64,000 bases of DNA from the NCBI GenBank assembly GCA_963665155.2, contig CAXXFI010000002.1, forward strand, positions 1,302,001 through 1,366,000, written 5' to 3'. This document shows, piece after piece, positions 27,110 through 35,381 of the stretch. The notes below the pieces were generated by a model. It was not told where the DNA came from and searched no databases. It saw only the letters and a list, made by a program, of their open reading frames with translations. Source of the DNA: UBA1141 sp963665155 (lineage in GTDB: Bacteria; Chloroflexota; Dehalococcoidia; Lucifugimonadales; UBA3495). The position numbers were made by a program, and so were the translations under genes. How positions within the stretch are numbered: the first letter of the stretch is position 1; each line of letters begins with the position of its first letter.

Positions 27110-27119
27110 TGGGTATAAT
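27110..27119 (+). promoter_or_regulatory. Candidate -10 element upstream of methyltransferase stump
   Basis: TGGGTATAAT lies 39 nt before the ATG at 27158. No clear -35 is visible. Confidence 0.35.
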
Positions 27120-27157
27120 AGGCAAAAGTTTCGCACAAACCTAACTAGGTAGAATCT

Positions 27158-27295
27158 ATGCCGAAAACCCTCTATTACGGCGATAACCTTCAGATGATCA
27201 AGGACCATGCGCCGGGCGGGTCGGTGGACTTGGTGCACCTGGGCCCACCGTTTAACTCCAACGCTTCCTGCAACATCCTTTTCAGGGCTTGCTGA
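27158..27295 (+). pseudogene. N-terminal stump of a site-specific DNA methyltransferase
   Basis: This 45-codon frame reads MPKTLYYGDNLQMIKDH, then SVDLVHLGPPFNSNASCNILF and a stop. It matches the start of beta-class DNA methyltransferases (YYGDNL, SVDLIYLDPPFNSN), with the catalytic Asp of DPPF replaced by Gly. The rest of the enzyme is missing; the next gene (mntA) starts three bases later. It is a remnant of a restriction-modification gene. Confidence 0.75.
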
Positions 27296-27297
27296 AT

Positions 27298-27633
27298 ATG
27301 ACCGGGAGAAGAAAGCTGACTAAGGGAAACCGGTCTGACGTCCAGCCTTTGCTTGAGAAAGTTATCCGGATAGTATGTGGCCATTTAAACGAAGAAGGCT
27401 TGCAAGTCTACCTCTTCGGTTCATGGGCCGAAGGTAGGGCTCTTGCCGAGTCGGACTTGGACATAGCCTTGGACGCCGGAAAGCCCATTGGATCTACCAC
27501 CCTTCTCAGGATCATTGACGACCTCGACGAGATGCCCACTCTTCGCAAGGTGGACATCGTGGACCTTCAGTCATTGGACCAAGAGTTCCGGACACGCGTG
27601 CTGCGACATGGGGAGTTGTTCCATGGCAGTTGA
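27298..27633 (+). CDS. mntA: MntA-type nucleotidyltransferase antitoxin
   Basis: The 111-residue protein has the minimal nucleotidyltransferase signature GSWAEGRALAESDLD, i.e. GS-x10-D-x-D, followed by KVDIVDLQ with a third acidic residue. In HepT-MntA modules this enzyme AMPylates a Tyr of the HEPN toxin and silences it. It overlaps the hepT start by 11 bases, the usual arrangement. The ATG at 27298 is preferred over the TTG at 27289. The gene appears intact although its toxin partner is disrupted. Confidence 0.85.
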   Translation: MTGRRKLTKGNRSDVQPLLEKVIRIVCGHLNEEGLQVYLFGSWAEGRALAESDLDIALDAGKPIGSTTLLRIIDDLDEMPTLRKVDIVDLQSLDQEFRTRVLRHGELFHGS

Positions 27634-27810
27634 CCCAAGATTGACATCCTTTGGGGATGCGATTGCTCGGTTGGAAGAGGCGCTATCTTTGCCAGCAAAC
27701 TCCGTGGTGAGGGACTCGAGCATCAAGAGATGCGAGTTGTGCTTTGAACTGTCATGGAAGGTGATTCAGGGCTTTCTGCGGGACCGTGGCTTGGACTGCC
27801 GCTCCCCTAG
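27623..27810 (+). pseudogene. hepT: HepT-type HEPN toxin, 5' part (interrupted)
   Basis: The first 62 codons read MAVDPRLTSFGDAIARLEEA, RDSSIKRCELCFELSWKVIQGFL and RGLDCRSP, then the IS701 element begins after CTAG at 27807-27810. The frame runs on into the IS to a stop at 27980. The rest of the gene is at 31138-31315. Joining the two pieces across a single CTAG restores one frame of about 120 residues. Confidence 0.85.
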
Positions 27811-29268
27811 TATTACAACGTCAGTTCAGGGAGGGATGTGGGGTGATGCCCGCATGGCGGCGCGGCGCTTGGCATGGGAGCGTTTGGCCCGTTCGTTACT
27901 GTCCTGCGTATCCTCAAGCCACCGCAGCAACTCGGTTGGCCCGAACCGTTCCCGGGGCAGCATTTCCCGCACCACCCGGTAGACCTGCGGCCTCGTGATC
28001 CGGGGCATCTTTTTCCCCCCAAGCCTGTTGCAGGCTCAGCAGAAAAGCTCCGCCCAGCAGGCACAGGGCCACGTGGTGATGCCAGCCAGCCCAGGTGCGG
28101 GTCTCGTACTCGTCCAGGCCTACGTCGCTTTTCTCCGTCTCAAACTCCGTTTCTATACGCCAACGGGAGTCTCCCACGTATGCCAGGGTCTCCAACGGGG
28201 TATCCTCCGGAGCATTGGACAGGTAGTAGCGGGGTTCGCTGCCGTCCCGGTTCCGGCGGTAGACGGCCCAGTGGATTTCGCCGGGCTTGCGCCTGCTGGT
28301 CGGTCGCACCCTCTGGGCGCTGAAAAGGTAGCTGCGTGGCCCCTGGCTTCCCTCGGCCACCGTAATCTCACGCCAGGCCTCCTCCGGCAACTCGTCGCTG
28401 CGCTGCTCCATGGTCCGGCGCTGACCGTCTCGCAGCCTGGGTTTGCGGGGACGCCCGAATCCCTGATACTCCGCACTGGTCCAGGCAGGCTCCGGCGGCC
28501 ACACCGTAAAGCCGGACGGAACGTCCAGCACGTACCACATCCCCAAGGCCGCCAGGCCCTCCCGGAAGGACGGCGACATCCCGAAGGCGTCGTCCGCCGC
28601 GACCCATCCAGCCTTCAGGTGGCCCCGCTCCTGCGCCCGCCCCACCATCTCCAAGGCCAACTCCGTCTTGGACCGGTAGCCCTGCCTATCCTCCGGCACA
28701 CCCGCCGCCTCACACCGGTCTTTGTCCGAGGTCCAACTCTCGGGCAGATACAGCCCCTTGTCCACCAATGCCCGTCCCAACGGGCTGACATAGGCCAGGA
28801 ACATCCCCGCCTGGCAGTTGGCCACCTTCCCCAGCCTCCCGCAGTACTGCCGGGCCACTCCCACCGACTTCCTCCCCTGCTTGGGAAAGTCGCTGCCGTC
28901 CAGCACCCACACCCCTTCCGGATGCTCCAGCCGGGTTCCCAGGTACTCCTGCAGCCGTCCTATAATCACCTCATCGTCCCAGGGAGAATCGGTGAGAAAC
29001 CGCTGCATCCCTCGGGCTGACCCCGGAACCGTCTCCGACAGGTTCTCAGCGTTGCGCCGCTCCCCAGACTGTACCAGCAGGGCCTGGAGATAATGACCGC
29101 TGTGCTCCCGCGTCTCCCGGCGGCCAAACAGCGGCGCGAAGTAAGCGTGAAAATCCCGAAATGACCCGTACACCTGCTCGAAAGCTGCCGCATCCACATC
29201 CCCACCTCACCCGCCTATTCCCTCTCCAGCTACACAGTCATCCTATCAAACTAACTGACGTTGTAATA
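27811..29268 (-). mobile_element. IS701-family insertion sequence, copy 1
   Basis: The element is 1,458 bp. Its ends match as TATTACAACGTCAGTT inverted repeats. CTAG flanks it at 27807-27810 and 29269-29272, in line with the YTAR target duplication known for IS701. It carries one transposase gene on the minus strand. An apparently identical, equally long copy lies at 59549-61006 in the opposite orientation. It sits inside hepT and directly abuts the IS1182 element. Confidence 0.93.
27914..29197 (-). CDS. IS701-family transposase
   Basis: The 427-residue DDE transposase has the first Asp in GVWVLDGSDFPKQG, a second in KAGWVAADDAFG, and the late Glu region RIETEFETEKSDVGLDEY. The N-terminal segment is helical (FRDFHAYFAPLFGRRETREH). 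The reading frame is intact and looks functional. The 341-residue open frame on the opposite strand (27995-29020) is a shadow of this gene. Confidence 0.92.
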   Translation of the reverse strand: MDAAAFEQVYGSFRDFHAYFAPLFGRRETREHSGHYLQALLVQSGERRNAENLSETVPGSARGMQRFLTDSPWDDEVIIGRLQEYLGTRLEHPEGVWVLDGSDFPKQGRKSVGVARQYCGRLGKVANCQAGMFLAYVSPLGRALVDKGLYLPESWTSDKDRCEAAGVPEDRQGYRSKTELALEMVGRAQERGHLKAGWVAADDAFGMSPSFREGLAALGMWYVLDVPSGFTVWPPEPAWTSAEYQGFGRPRKPRLRDGQRRTMEQRSDELPEEAWREITVAEGSQGPRSYLFSAQRVRPTSRRKPGEIHWAVYRRNRDGSEPRYYLSNAPEDTPLETLAYVGDSRWRIETEFETEKSDVGLDEYETRTWAGWHHHVALCLLGGAFLLSLQQAWGEKDAPDHEAAGLPGGAGNAAPGTVRANRVAAVA

Positions 29269-29272
29269 CTAG

Positions 29273-31133
29273 AACTCCGGCCGAAAAGTACCCTGACCTA
29301 GGCTGTCCCGATATACTGGGCAAGAGATTTAATAAATGGGTGTGGGAGGTTGAGGATGCTGGGAGTACGGTCGGCGCAACGAGGGCTGCTGGAAGCGGAT
29401 CACCTGTACCTGGACTATGTGGGCCGGGGCTCCTTCTATGGCTTCCTGGCCTCCCTGCGGGGACAGCTATTTCGAGACGAAGAGTTCGCCGAGCTATATT
29501 GCCCAGACAATGGCCGGGATAGCGTGCCCCCAAGTCTGGTGGCCACTGCGCTGTTGTTGCAAGCCTACGACAAAGTCAGCGACGCCGAAGCCAAACAGCG
29601 GGCGGATTTTGATATCCGGTGGAAGGTGGCGTTGGGGATTGAGGTGGAGGACCGGCCCTTTGCCAAGAGCACGCTGCAGCTGTTTCGAGCCCAGCTGATC
29701 CTCCACGACCGGGTGCGGGCCGTCTTTCAGCGCAGCCTCCAATTCGCCCGGCAGACCGGATACCTGAAAGGACGCCGGATGAAGGTGGCGGTAGACACCA
29801 CCTACATTCTGGGCCGAGGGGCGGTCAAGGACACCTACAACTTGCTGGCCGACGGCATAGTCCAGGTAGTGCGGGCGCTTTCGGACCTGGATGGGACGCG
29901 GCCCGAGGAATGGGCCTTGAGACACGGTCTGGAACTCTACTTTGGCTCCAGTGTGAAGGGAGAGGCAGAGATTGACTGGGACAACCAGAAAGAGCGGCAA
30001 GCCTTACTGCAGAAGATAGTAGCCGATGCCGACCTGGTGTTGGAGCTGGCCCGTCAGGTCCAGGGTCAGTTCCCCGAGGAGAGCCCCCAGCGCCAGGGTA
30101 TAGTGGAAGCGGCGGAGTTGCTGGGGCAACTGTTACTGCAGGATGTGGAACGCCAGGAGGATGGCCCAGCCCTGAAGGATGGGGTAAGCCGGGACCGCAT
30201 CCCTTCGGTACACGACCCGGAGATGCGCCACGGCCGTAAAAGCAGCAGCAAACGCTTCGACGGACATAAGGCTGCCGTGGTGGTGGATACCGATTCCCAA
30301 CTGGTGACCGCGGTAGACATCCTGCCCGGCAATGCCGGTGACAACACTGGAGTCCTGGAACTGGTGGAGCAGAGTGAGGAGAACACGGGCATAGCGGTGG
30401 AGGAGACTATCGGGGATGCGGCCTATGGGGATGGCGGGACGCGGCAGGCCTTTGCCGATGCTGGTCGGACTCTAATAGCCAAGGTGCCGGGTCGCCCTAA
30501 TAAGGCCTGCTTCCCCAAGGAGGACTTCCAGATCGACTTGGAGGCAGGAACCTGCACCTGCCCAGCCGGTAATGTTACCCACACCCTGCGGACCTTCGGC
30601 ACCCGGACCAACCGGTTGGGTCGGACCTACCTGGCCCGGAGTTTCCAATTCGACCCGGCGGTCTGCGGCGTATGCCCCCTGCGGTCCCAGTGCGTGGCGG
30701 CGCGGTACGGGGCGGGACGCACCGTAGCCCTGCATCCCCAAGAGGCGCTCTTGCAACAAGCCCGGGACTTCCAGCGGAGTGAGGGCTTTGCTGAATACCG
30801 TAGGCTGCGCCAGGCGGCCGAGCATCGCCTGGCGCGGCTGGCGCAACTGGGGGTCCGCCAATCTCGCTACTTCGGCCGAGCCAAGACCCGATTCCAACTA
30901 CTCATGGCGGCCACGGTGGCCAACCTGACCCTGGTGGCTACCAAGATGGGGATGATATCTCCGGCTCCAGGCTCCTCTCACGATAAACCGGACCAGCAAG
31001 CCCCAGGGTCGCCCATCGTTACTACCCAATTCATATTGGCCGCAGCCAACTGGGTCACTCTTAGCCTCAGACTTACAGTCCACTGGTTATCCTCCACGCC
31101 ATCCCGTCACAGCAGGGCTTTTCAGCCGGGTTT
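29273..31133 (+). mobile_element. IS1182-family insertion sequence, copy 1 (complete)
   Basis: The element is 1,861 bp. The left end reads AACTCCGGCCGAAAAGTACC and the complement of the right end reads AAACCCGGCTGAAAAGCCC, which are imperfect inverted repeats. CTAG flanks both sides (29269-29272, shared with IS701, and 31134-31137). A second, damaged copy lies at 39896-41687 and a truncated one at 54219-55232. Confidence 0.9.
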
Positions 31134-31137
31134 CTAG
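29356..31137 (+). CDS. IS1182-family transposase
   Basis: This 593-residue transposase has an N-terminal DUF772-type domain (GFLASLRGQLFRDEEFAELY, ADFDIRWKVALGI). The DDE core includes MKVAVDTTYILGRGAV, KRFDGHKAAVVVDTDSQ and EETIGDAAYGDGGTR. A Cys-rich insert follows (CTCPAG, CGVCPLRSQCVAARYG), then a C-terminal FGRAKTRFQLLMAATVANL. The ATG at 29356 has GGGAGG upstream. The stop codon TAG (31135-31137) is not in the element itself; it is part of the duplicated CTAG target. Confidence 0.92.
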   Translation: MLGVRSAQRGLLEADHLYLDYVGRGSFYGFLASLRGQLFRDEEFAELYCPDNGRDSVPPSLVATALLLQAYDKVSDAEAKQRADFDIRWKVALGIEVEDRPFAKSTLQLFRAQLILHDRVRAVFQRSLQFARQTGYLKGRRMKVAVDTTYILGRGAVKDTYNLLADGIVQVVRALSDLDGTRPEEWALRHGLELYFGSSVKGEAEIDWDNQKERQALLQKIVADADLVLELARQVQGQFPEESPQRQGIVEAAELLGQLLLQDVERQEDGPALKDGVSRDRIPSVHDPEMRHGRKSSSKRFDGHKAAVVVDTDSQLVTAVDILPGNAGDNTGVLELVEQSEENTGIAVEETIGDAAYGDGGTRQAFADAGRTLIAKVPGRPNKACFPKEDFQIDLEAGTCTCPAGNVTHTLRTFGTRTNRLGRTYLARSFQFDPAVCGVCPLRSQCVAARYGAGRTVALHPQEALLQQARDFQRSEGFAEYRRLRQAAEHRLARLAQLGVRQSRYFGRAKTRFQLLMAATVANLTLVATKMGMISPAPGSSHDKPDQQAPGSPIVTTQFILAAANWVTLSLRLTVHWLSSTPSRHSRAFQPGF

Positions 31138-31315
31138 GGATTGTTTTCGGGAGGCTTTCTCCTATGGGCTTCTAGTGGAGGAAGAAGTGTGGGTCCAGAT
31201 GCTCCAAGACCGGAACCTGAGCGTACACACCTATAACGAGGAACTGGCCAACCAGTTATATTCCTGGCACCCCCGTTACCTTCCAGCGTTTCGCCAGATT
31301 CAAGAAATATTCTAG
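31134..31315 (+). pseudogene. hepT: HepT-type HEPN toxin, 3' part
   Basis: From the CTAG the frame reads RDCFREAFSYGLLVEEEVW, then MLQDRNLSVHTYNEELANQL and a stop at 31313-31315. RNLSVHTY is the HEPN ribonuclease motif R-x4-H-x-Y, whose Tyr is the AMPylation target of MntA. The piece is separated from its 5' half by 3.3 kb of IS701 plus IS1182. Catalytic residues are intact, so the lesion is only the insertion. Confidence 0.85.
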
Positions 31316-31396
31316 CCTGCTGCCTATGTTCAATATGCCCATAGCCGGTCGAGAAGCAGGACTTTATCAATTCCGGGTGTTTTTTGGGAAGGTTGA

Positions 31397-32335
31397 TTAA
31401 CCAGCCGCTTTACCGAAGGTCTGCTCTAGCGTGGTGCTGAACTCTTCCATTGTGAACGAGTACTCCTGGGTTCCATACATCCGGACCGCATAGTGAGCGC
31501 ACACAGTGCCCATCTGCACCGCCCGCTCCACGGATTGTCCCTCCACCAAGCCCTTGATCAACCCCCCGCGGAAGGCATCGCCAGCACCAGTGGGGTCGAC
31601 TGCGTCTGGGGTTGGGACAACCGGCACGATCACCGTGCCAGCAGCTGTCCGCACATCGCAGCCAAGCTCGGCCTTGGTGGTAACTATCGTCGCTACCTTC
31701 TCCAAGAGTTGGTCTGCCGATAAGCCGGTGGCGTTTTGAATCAATCCCAACTCGTAGTCGTTTGAGATCAGCATGTTGGCCCTGCCAATGGTCGTCGCCA
31801 ACTCGGCGCCGTCCCATATGGGCAGCGACTGGCCGGGATCAAATATACAAAATACTCCATTTTTTTGATAAGCCTCGGCGTATTCGGCCATGTCCTGCAA
31901 ATTTCCCGGAGCTACTATGGCCATGCAGTCAGCGGGACTCGTTTTACTCAAGTCGCACAGCGAGGGGTGCTTCATGGCCCCAGGATTAAACCCCGTAATC
32001 TGATTATTCCCTTCGTCGGTGGTGATGTAGGCGGAGGCTGTTAGCTCATCGGCTATGATGCGGATATCCCCGGTGCCTATGCCATTTTTCTCCAGCCATT
32101 GGTAATACTGATGATAATCATGGCCCATGGCGGCCAGGATTCTTGGGGTCTCGCCCAACAGCGACAGCACATAGGCAATGTTGCCAGCGGTGCCGCCCAA
32201 ATTTTCCTTCAGGCCGTTTACCGTAAAGCTCACGTTTATCATGTCGAGCTTATCGGGCATGATGTGGTCGGAAAAACGTCCGGGGAAGTCCATGATGCGG
32301 TCATAAGCCATGGAGCCTGATACCAAGATTTCCAT
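31397..32335 (-). CDS. PfkB/ribokinase-family sugar or nucleoside kinase
   Basis: The 312-residue protein has the PfkB pattern: MEILVSGSMAYDRIMDFPG at the start, LGGTAGNIAYVLSLLG, an ISNDYELGL strand and the catalytic signature DPTGAGDAFRGGL with the base Asp. The family phosphorylates sugars or nucleosides with ATP; the FNPGAMKHP segment resembles bacterial adenosine kinase-like members. The start at 32335 has AAAGAGGA upstream. It stands alone downstream of the hepT scar, in the opposite orientation. Confidence 0.88.
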   Translation of the reverse strand: MEILVSGSMAYDRIMDFPGRFSDHIMPDKLDMINVSFTVNGLKENLGGTAGNIAYVLSLLGETPRILAAMGHDYHQYYQWLEKNGIGTGDIRIIADELTASAYITTDEGNNQITGFNPGAMKHPSLCDLSKTSPADCMAIVAPGNLQDMAEYAEAYQKNGVFCIFDPGQSLPIWDGAELATTIGRANMLISNDYELGLIQNATGLSADQLLEKVATIVTTKAELGCDVRTAAGTVIVPVVPTPDAVDPTGAGDAFRGGLIKGLVEGQSVERAVQMGTVCAHYAVRMYGTQEYSFTMEEFSTTLEQTFGKAAG

Positions 32336-32340
32336 TTATT

Positions 32341-32586
32341 CAGTCCTCTTTTTGAAAGTTTGGCAACCTATGACTATTATATTATTTCGTGTCCCGTCCC
32401 ACTCTAGGGAAATATCATGCTACGCTCAGGATGACATTGGGAATGGATATGATTAGTCGTTAATTCGATTGCCGATTCGCAGCTACTAATTTAGCCCCGC
32501 TTTGATTGTAGCGCAATCCCATTAGCCTGGTTCGAGTACAAACGCTATTCGAGTACCAGCATCAGAGGGGGTGGGAACCTGGCCGA
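32341..32586. other. Non-coding interval
   Basis: Nothing is supported in this 246-bp gap. A GGTTCGAGTAC string near 32529 resembles a tRNA T-loop, but no acceptor stem or anticodon arm can be built around it. Confidence 0.4.
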
Positions 32587-33318
32587 TCAACAATCATATT
32601 TCGCCGCCAGTTCGGCCACGAACTCTACCGCGACTCCCTGGCGAATCCCTTTGGCCTCGGCTTCCCCGGCGTTGATTTCCAAAACGTATTGGGCTGGCGC
32701 GCTGGGCGTGTACAAGGGCAGGTCTTTGTTTTCTTGACCGGGTTCCGGGGGAAGAGCGTTCAGCGTAACGTCCGCTACCGCGCAATCGGCCCCGATCCAG
32801 ACAATATCCAAAGGAAAGTGCATGTCCGGCATCCAGAAGCTGTACTTGCCGGGCGCTAGGTAGACAAAGAGCATTCCGGTGTCGGCAGGAAGAATCGGCC
32901 GCCCCGACAGTCCTTGAATCTGCTGCTCCGGGGTCAATGCCAACTCCACAAGAATGTCGACGCCGCCGATGCTGACAACGGAGCCCTTAGCCTCGGGCAT
33001 CGGAGCCGGAGGTGGCGTCGCCGTGGCTGGTGAAAGCGGTTTTGCGGTGGAGGTACTGGGAACCGGTGAGGGCGTGGGCAGTTTCGTCCGCTCTGTCGGA
33101 GGCTGGGGCTGCTCGGTTGCCGGTTGGGTTTGCTCGACAGTCGCTTGAGGCGCAACGGGGGTTTCAGTTGGAGATAGACCGACGGGAGATATGACGACAT
33201 CCGAAGCAGATGTGGGGATTTCCGAACCACCGCAAGCAACGACCGTGACAGCCAGCGTGGCAACAACCAACAAGGACCACAAAAATTTTAAGGCAAAAAT
33301 CCAACTCTCGATAGGCAC
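32587..33318 (-). CDS. Lipoprotein with C-terminal DUF192 domain
   Basis: The 243-residue protein has a hydrophobic leader (FALKFLWSLLVVATLAVTVVAC) with a lipobox Cys. A long Pro/Thr/Gln-rich linker of about 90 residues follows, then a DUF192 domain: ILVELALTPEQQIQGLSGR, GMLFVYLAPGKYSFWMPDMHFPLDIVWI and YVLEINAGEAEAKGI. DUF192 proteins are small extracytoplasmic domains of unknown function. The open frame extends upstream over the start of the divergent MaoC-like gene. I prefer the GTG at 33318, since it directly precedes the signal peptide, but no strong ribosome site is seen. Confidence 0.75.
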   Translation of the reverse strand: MPIESWIFALKFLWSLLVVATLAVTVVACGGSEIPTSASDVVISPVGLSPTETPVAPQATVEQTQPATEQPQPPTERTKLPTPSPVPSTSTAKPLSPATATPPPAPMPEAKGSVVSIGGVDILVELALTPEQQIQGLSGRPILPADTGMLFVYLAPGKYSFWMPDMHFPLDIVWIGADCAVADVTLNALPPEPGQENKDLPLYTPSAPAQYVLEINAGEAEAKGIRQGVAVEFVAELAAKYDC

Positions 33319-33406
33319 GGAAGCCACTGCCCAGCCTTCGGCTGGTTGACTTGAATTATGTGACTGGGTTAGTCTGGTGGCGTCAAGTCCAAGTGAGGCA
33401 AATCGC

Positions 33407-33958
33407 ATGACGCAAGAGACGCAGTCAGCTTTAACACCGGAAGTCCAAGCAATGATCGGTGTTTCCGGTGAGGTTGTCGAGGCCTGGGGCGACGTGAACG
33501 AAGAATACCTACGGCGGTTCACCCAGGCGCTAATGGACCCTGACCCCAGGTATTGGGACAAGGATTTCGCTGAGAGCACCCAGTACGGTGGGATTATAAC
33601 GCCTCCAATTATGGTTAGCTACATGGCTACCCGCATCCGCCCCGATCAGGACGACCCTATTACCCGGGCCTTCTTGGAAGACCCGGAATCCGACGGCATT
33701 GGCCGCGTCGAGCGCCCCGGAGCATTGCCCTCGGTGCCGACGCCTCTGGTGCGGGTATTGAACGCTGGCAACGAGCTGGAGATTTACAAATACCCCAGCA
33801 TTGGGGACAAGCTATTCTTCCAAAATCGGTACTCGGACATTCGGGAACGGGTGGGCCGGGAAGGCCAGCCATTCTTGATAATAACTACCGAGACCACTTT
33901 CACCAACCAGGACAAAGAAGTTCTATGCATTACCCGCGCGTCCACTATACGTCGCTAG
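33407..33958 (+). CDS. MaoC-like hot-dog dehydratase, N-terminal type
   Basis: The 183-residue protein looks like the FAS1-type/MaoC N-terminal dehydratase domain: VVEAWGDVNEEYLRRFTQAL, YGGIITPPIMVSYMATR, LNAGNELEIYKYPSIGDKLFF, then LIITTETTFTNQDKEVLCITRA. Such subunits pair with a second hot-dog protein to hydrate or dehydrate acyl-CoAs. The next gene encodes that probable partner. The ATG at 33407 is chosen because of GTGAGG about ten bases upstream. Confidence 0.78.
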   Translation: MTQETQSALTPEVQAMIGVSGEVVEAWGDVNEEYLRRFTQALMDPDPRYWDKDFAESTQYGGIITPPIMVSYMATRIRPDQDDPITRAFLEDPESDGIGRVERPGALPSVPTPLVRVLNAGNELEIYKYPSIGDKLFFQNRYSDIRERVGREGQPFLIITTETTFTNQDKEVLCITRASTIRR

Positions 33959-34086
33959 CAGCCCAAATAGCCGCATAGGCCGCTGAAGGGTCCTTTATAA
34001 AACCATCCGGCCGACCGGGAATCACGGTGTGATACCCGGTGGAAACCCGTCCAGTAGCGGCTGTTTTCATCAGAGGCAATCCGCGT

Positions 34087-34116
34087 TTACAAGACCCAGG
34101 CTTACAAGACCCAGGC
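34087..34116. repeat. 15-bp tandem duplication before second MaoC-like gene
   Basis: TTACAAGACCCAGGC occurs twice in a row just upstream of the ATG at 34135. Confidence 0.6.
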
Positions 34117-34134
34117 TCAGTCGAGGTGACCAAC

Positions 34135-34695
34135 ATGTCCATAGCCCTAGAGGAACTCCTGAAACTCTCCGCAGAGGAGATATTGACCCATAACGAGAAG
34201 CCAACCGGCGAGCAGTTGCGCAACAAGCAACAGACCTTCTTCGAGGACGTGCACGAAGGGATGGAATTGCCCAAGTACATCTACCATCCCACGCCGACCC
34301 ACCTGTTCCGCTGGAGCGCCGCCATCGAGAACTTTCACCGGATTCACTACGATCTGGACTTCGGGCTAAACCACGACAAGAACCCGGCGCTGCTGGTCCA
34401 CGGCTCCTGGAAACAGAGCGTGGCTCCCCAGTACTTGAAGGACTGGACGCTGCCCAGGGGCTGGCCATGGAAAGCCAGCTTCGAGCACCGGGCCATGCTG
34501 GTTCCCGGCGACGTTTTAATAATGTGGGGCAGGATAACCGGCCTTAAAGAAAAAGGCGGGATGGGTTTGGTGGAGTTGGATTTGGGCATGACCACCCAGG
34601 ACGGCATCGAGAGCATGCCAGGCACGGCCACGGTAGTGCTGCCGTTGAAAGACGGACCGGATATCCCCTATCCATTCGTGCCGCCCAAAGACTAA
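34135..34695 (+). CDS. MaoC-like hot-dog dehydratase, second subunit
   Basis: The 186-residue protein carries IYHPTPTHLFRWSAAIENFHRIHYDLDFG, which includes the Asp/His region of MaoC hydratases, then LLVHGSWKQSVAPQYLKDW and the strand FEHRAMLVPGDVLIMWGRI. It follows the other MaoC-like gene on the same strand and probably forms a heteromer with it for enoyl-CoA-type hydration. The ATG at 34135, after GAGGTG, is preferred over the longer frame from 34039, whose extra residues come from a tandem repeat. Confidence 0.78.
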   Translation: MSIALEELLKLSAEEILTHNEKPTGEQLRNKQQTFFEDVHEGMELPKYIYHPTPTHLFRWSAAIENFHRIHYDLDFGLNHDKNPALLVHGSWKQSVAPQYLKDWTLPRGWPWKASFEHRAMLVPGDVLIMWGRITGLKEKGGMGLVELDLGMTTQDGIESMPGTATVVLPLKDGPDIPYPFVPPKD

Positions 34696-34782
34696 GCCGG
34701 TAACGAGTTGAGACCAAGTAGGTTCCTGTTTGTAAATATGTTGGTCTTACTTTTAACTTCCCATCGGCGTGTAGCCTACCCT

Positions 34783-34824
34783 GAACTCAAGCGCTCGAAC
34801 TCAAGCGTTCGAACTCAAGCCCTC
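34783..34824. repeat. Three 14-bp tandem repeats (GAACTCAAGCGCTC)
   Basis: Three consecutive 14-base units differ only at positions 11-13. They lie in the 213-bp gap between two plus-strand genes. Confidence 0.7.
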
Positions 34825-34908
34825 ACGTGGCAACGACCCCTGAAGTCCGGGGACTAAGATTCAAGGCCGAAGGCGCCAGCCAAGAAATAGCCAGAGGTAT
34901 GTAAACAG

Positions 34909-35178
34909 ATGGCCCGATTTATCGCAATTCACAACGTGCCGGGAATCACCGAAGACCAGTTTCGCGACAAACTGGACGCCGTGAAGAAGTGGCGCCCCGA
35001 CCGCCGCACAACAATTCTAAAGGTGTACGGCGACCTAGCCAACGGCACCCTGATTTCCGAGTGCGAGGCGGTGGAGCAATCCCACTTCGAAGACTGGATA
35101 AAGATGGTGGGCTGGCCCGCAGCCACCATTCACAAAGTGGACATGATTTGTCAGGTGGGAAATTTCTGGAAGCTGTAG
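34909..35178 (+). CDS. Small conserved-looking protein (DUF4242-like fold)
   Basis: The 89-residue protein begins MARFIAIHNVPGITEDQF, with a helix DKLDAVKKW, a strand TTILKVYGDLANGTLISECEA, and ends TIHKVDMICQVGNFWKL. The pattern is a small alpha-beta ferredoxin-like domain similar in layout to DUF4242 proteins. No function is assigned. The CDS starts after a weak ribosome site (AGAGG). Confidence 0.5.
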   Translation: MARFIAIHNVPGITEDQFRDKLDAVKKWRPDRRTTILKVYGDLANGTLISECEAVEQSHFEDWIKMVGWPAATIHKVDMICQVGNFWKL

Positions 35179-35239
35179 GCGGCTATTTTGAGGAGTGGAT
35201 CTACAAGTCCAGGAAGAGCAACCGGGTCTCAAATCAAGC

Positions 35240-35345
35240 TCATGGTGAGCCTGTCGAACCATACCTCAGCGAAAGACCCTTCGACAGGCTCAGGGCGAAC
35301 GGTGTGGGTGTCGCCATCCGCTCATCCTGAGACCATCGAAGGACC
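35240..35345. repeat. REP-like repeat pair
   Basis: Copies of TGGTGAGCCTGTCGAACCAT and CTTCGACAGGCTCAGGGCGAA lie between the small protein gene and the signal peptidase gene. It is the same family as at 8232-8500. Confidence 0.8.
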
Positions 35346-35381
35346 TCAATAACAATCTGTCAGCCACACGATGCGCCAGCA

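Noticed and set aside
27995..29020. 341-codon open frame opposite the IS701 transposase (and its twin at 59797-60822)
   Set aside because: It is antisense to a clear DDE transposase, has no ribosome site and no family resemblance.
32520..32580. tRNA-like T-loop GGTTCGAGTAC
   Set aside because: No acceptor stem, D-arm or anticodon arm can be drawn around it.
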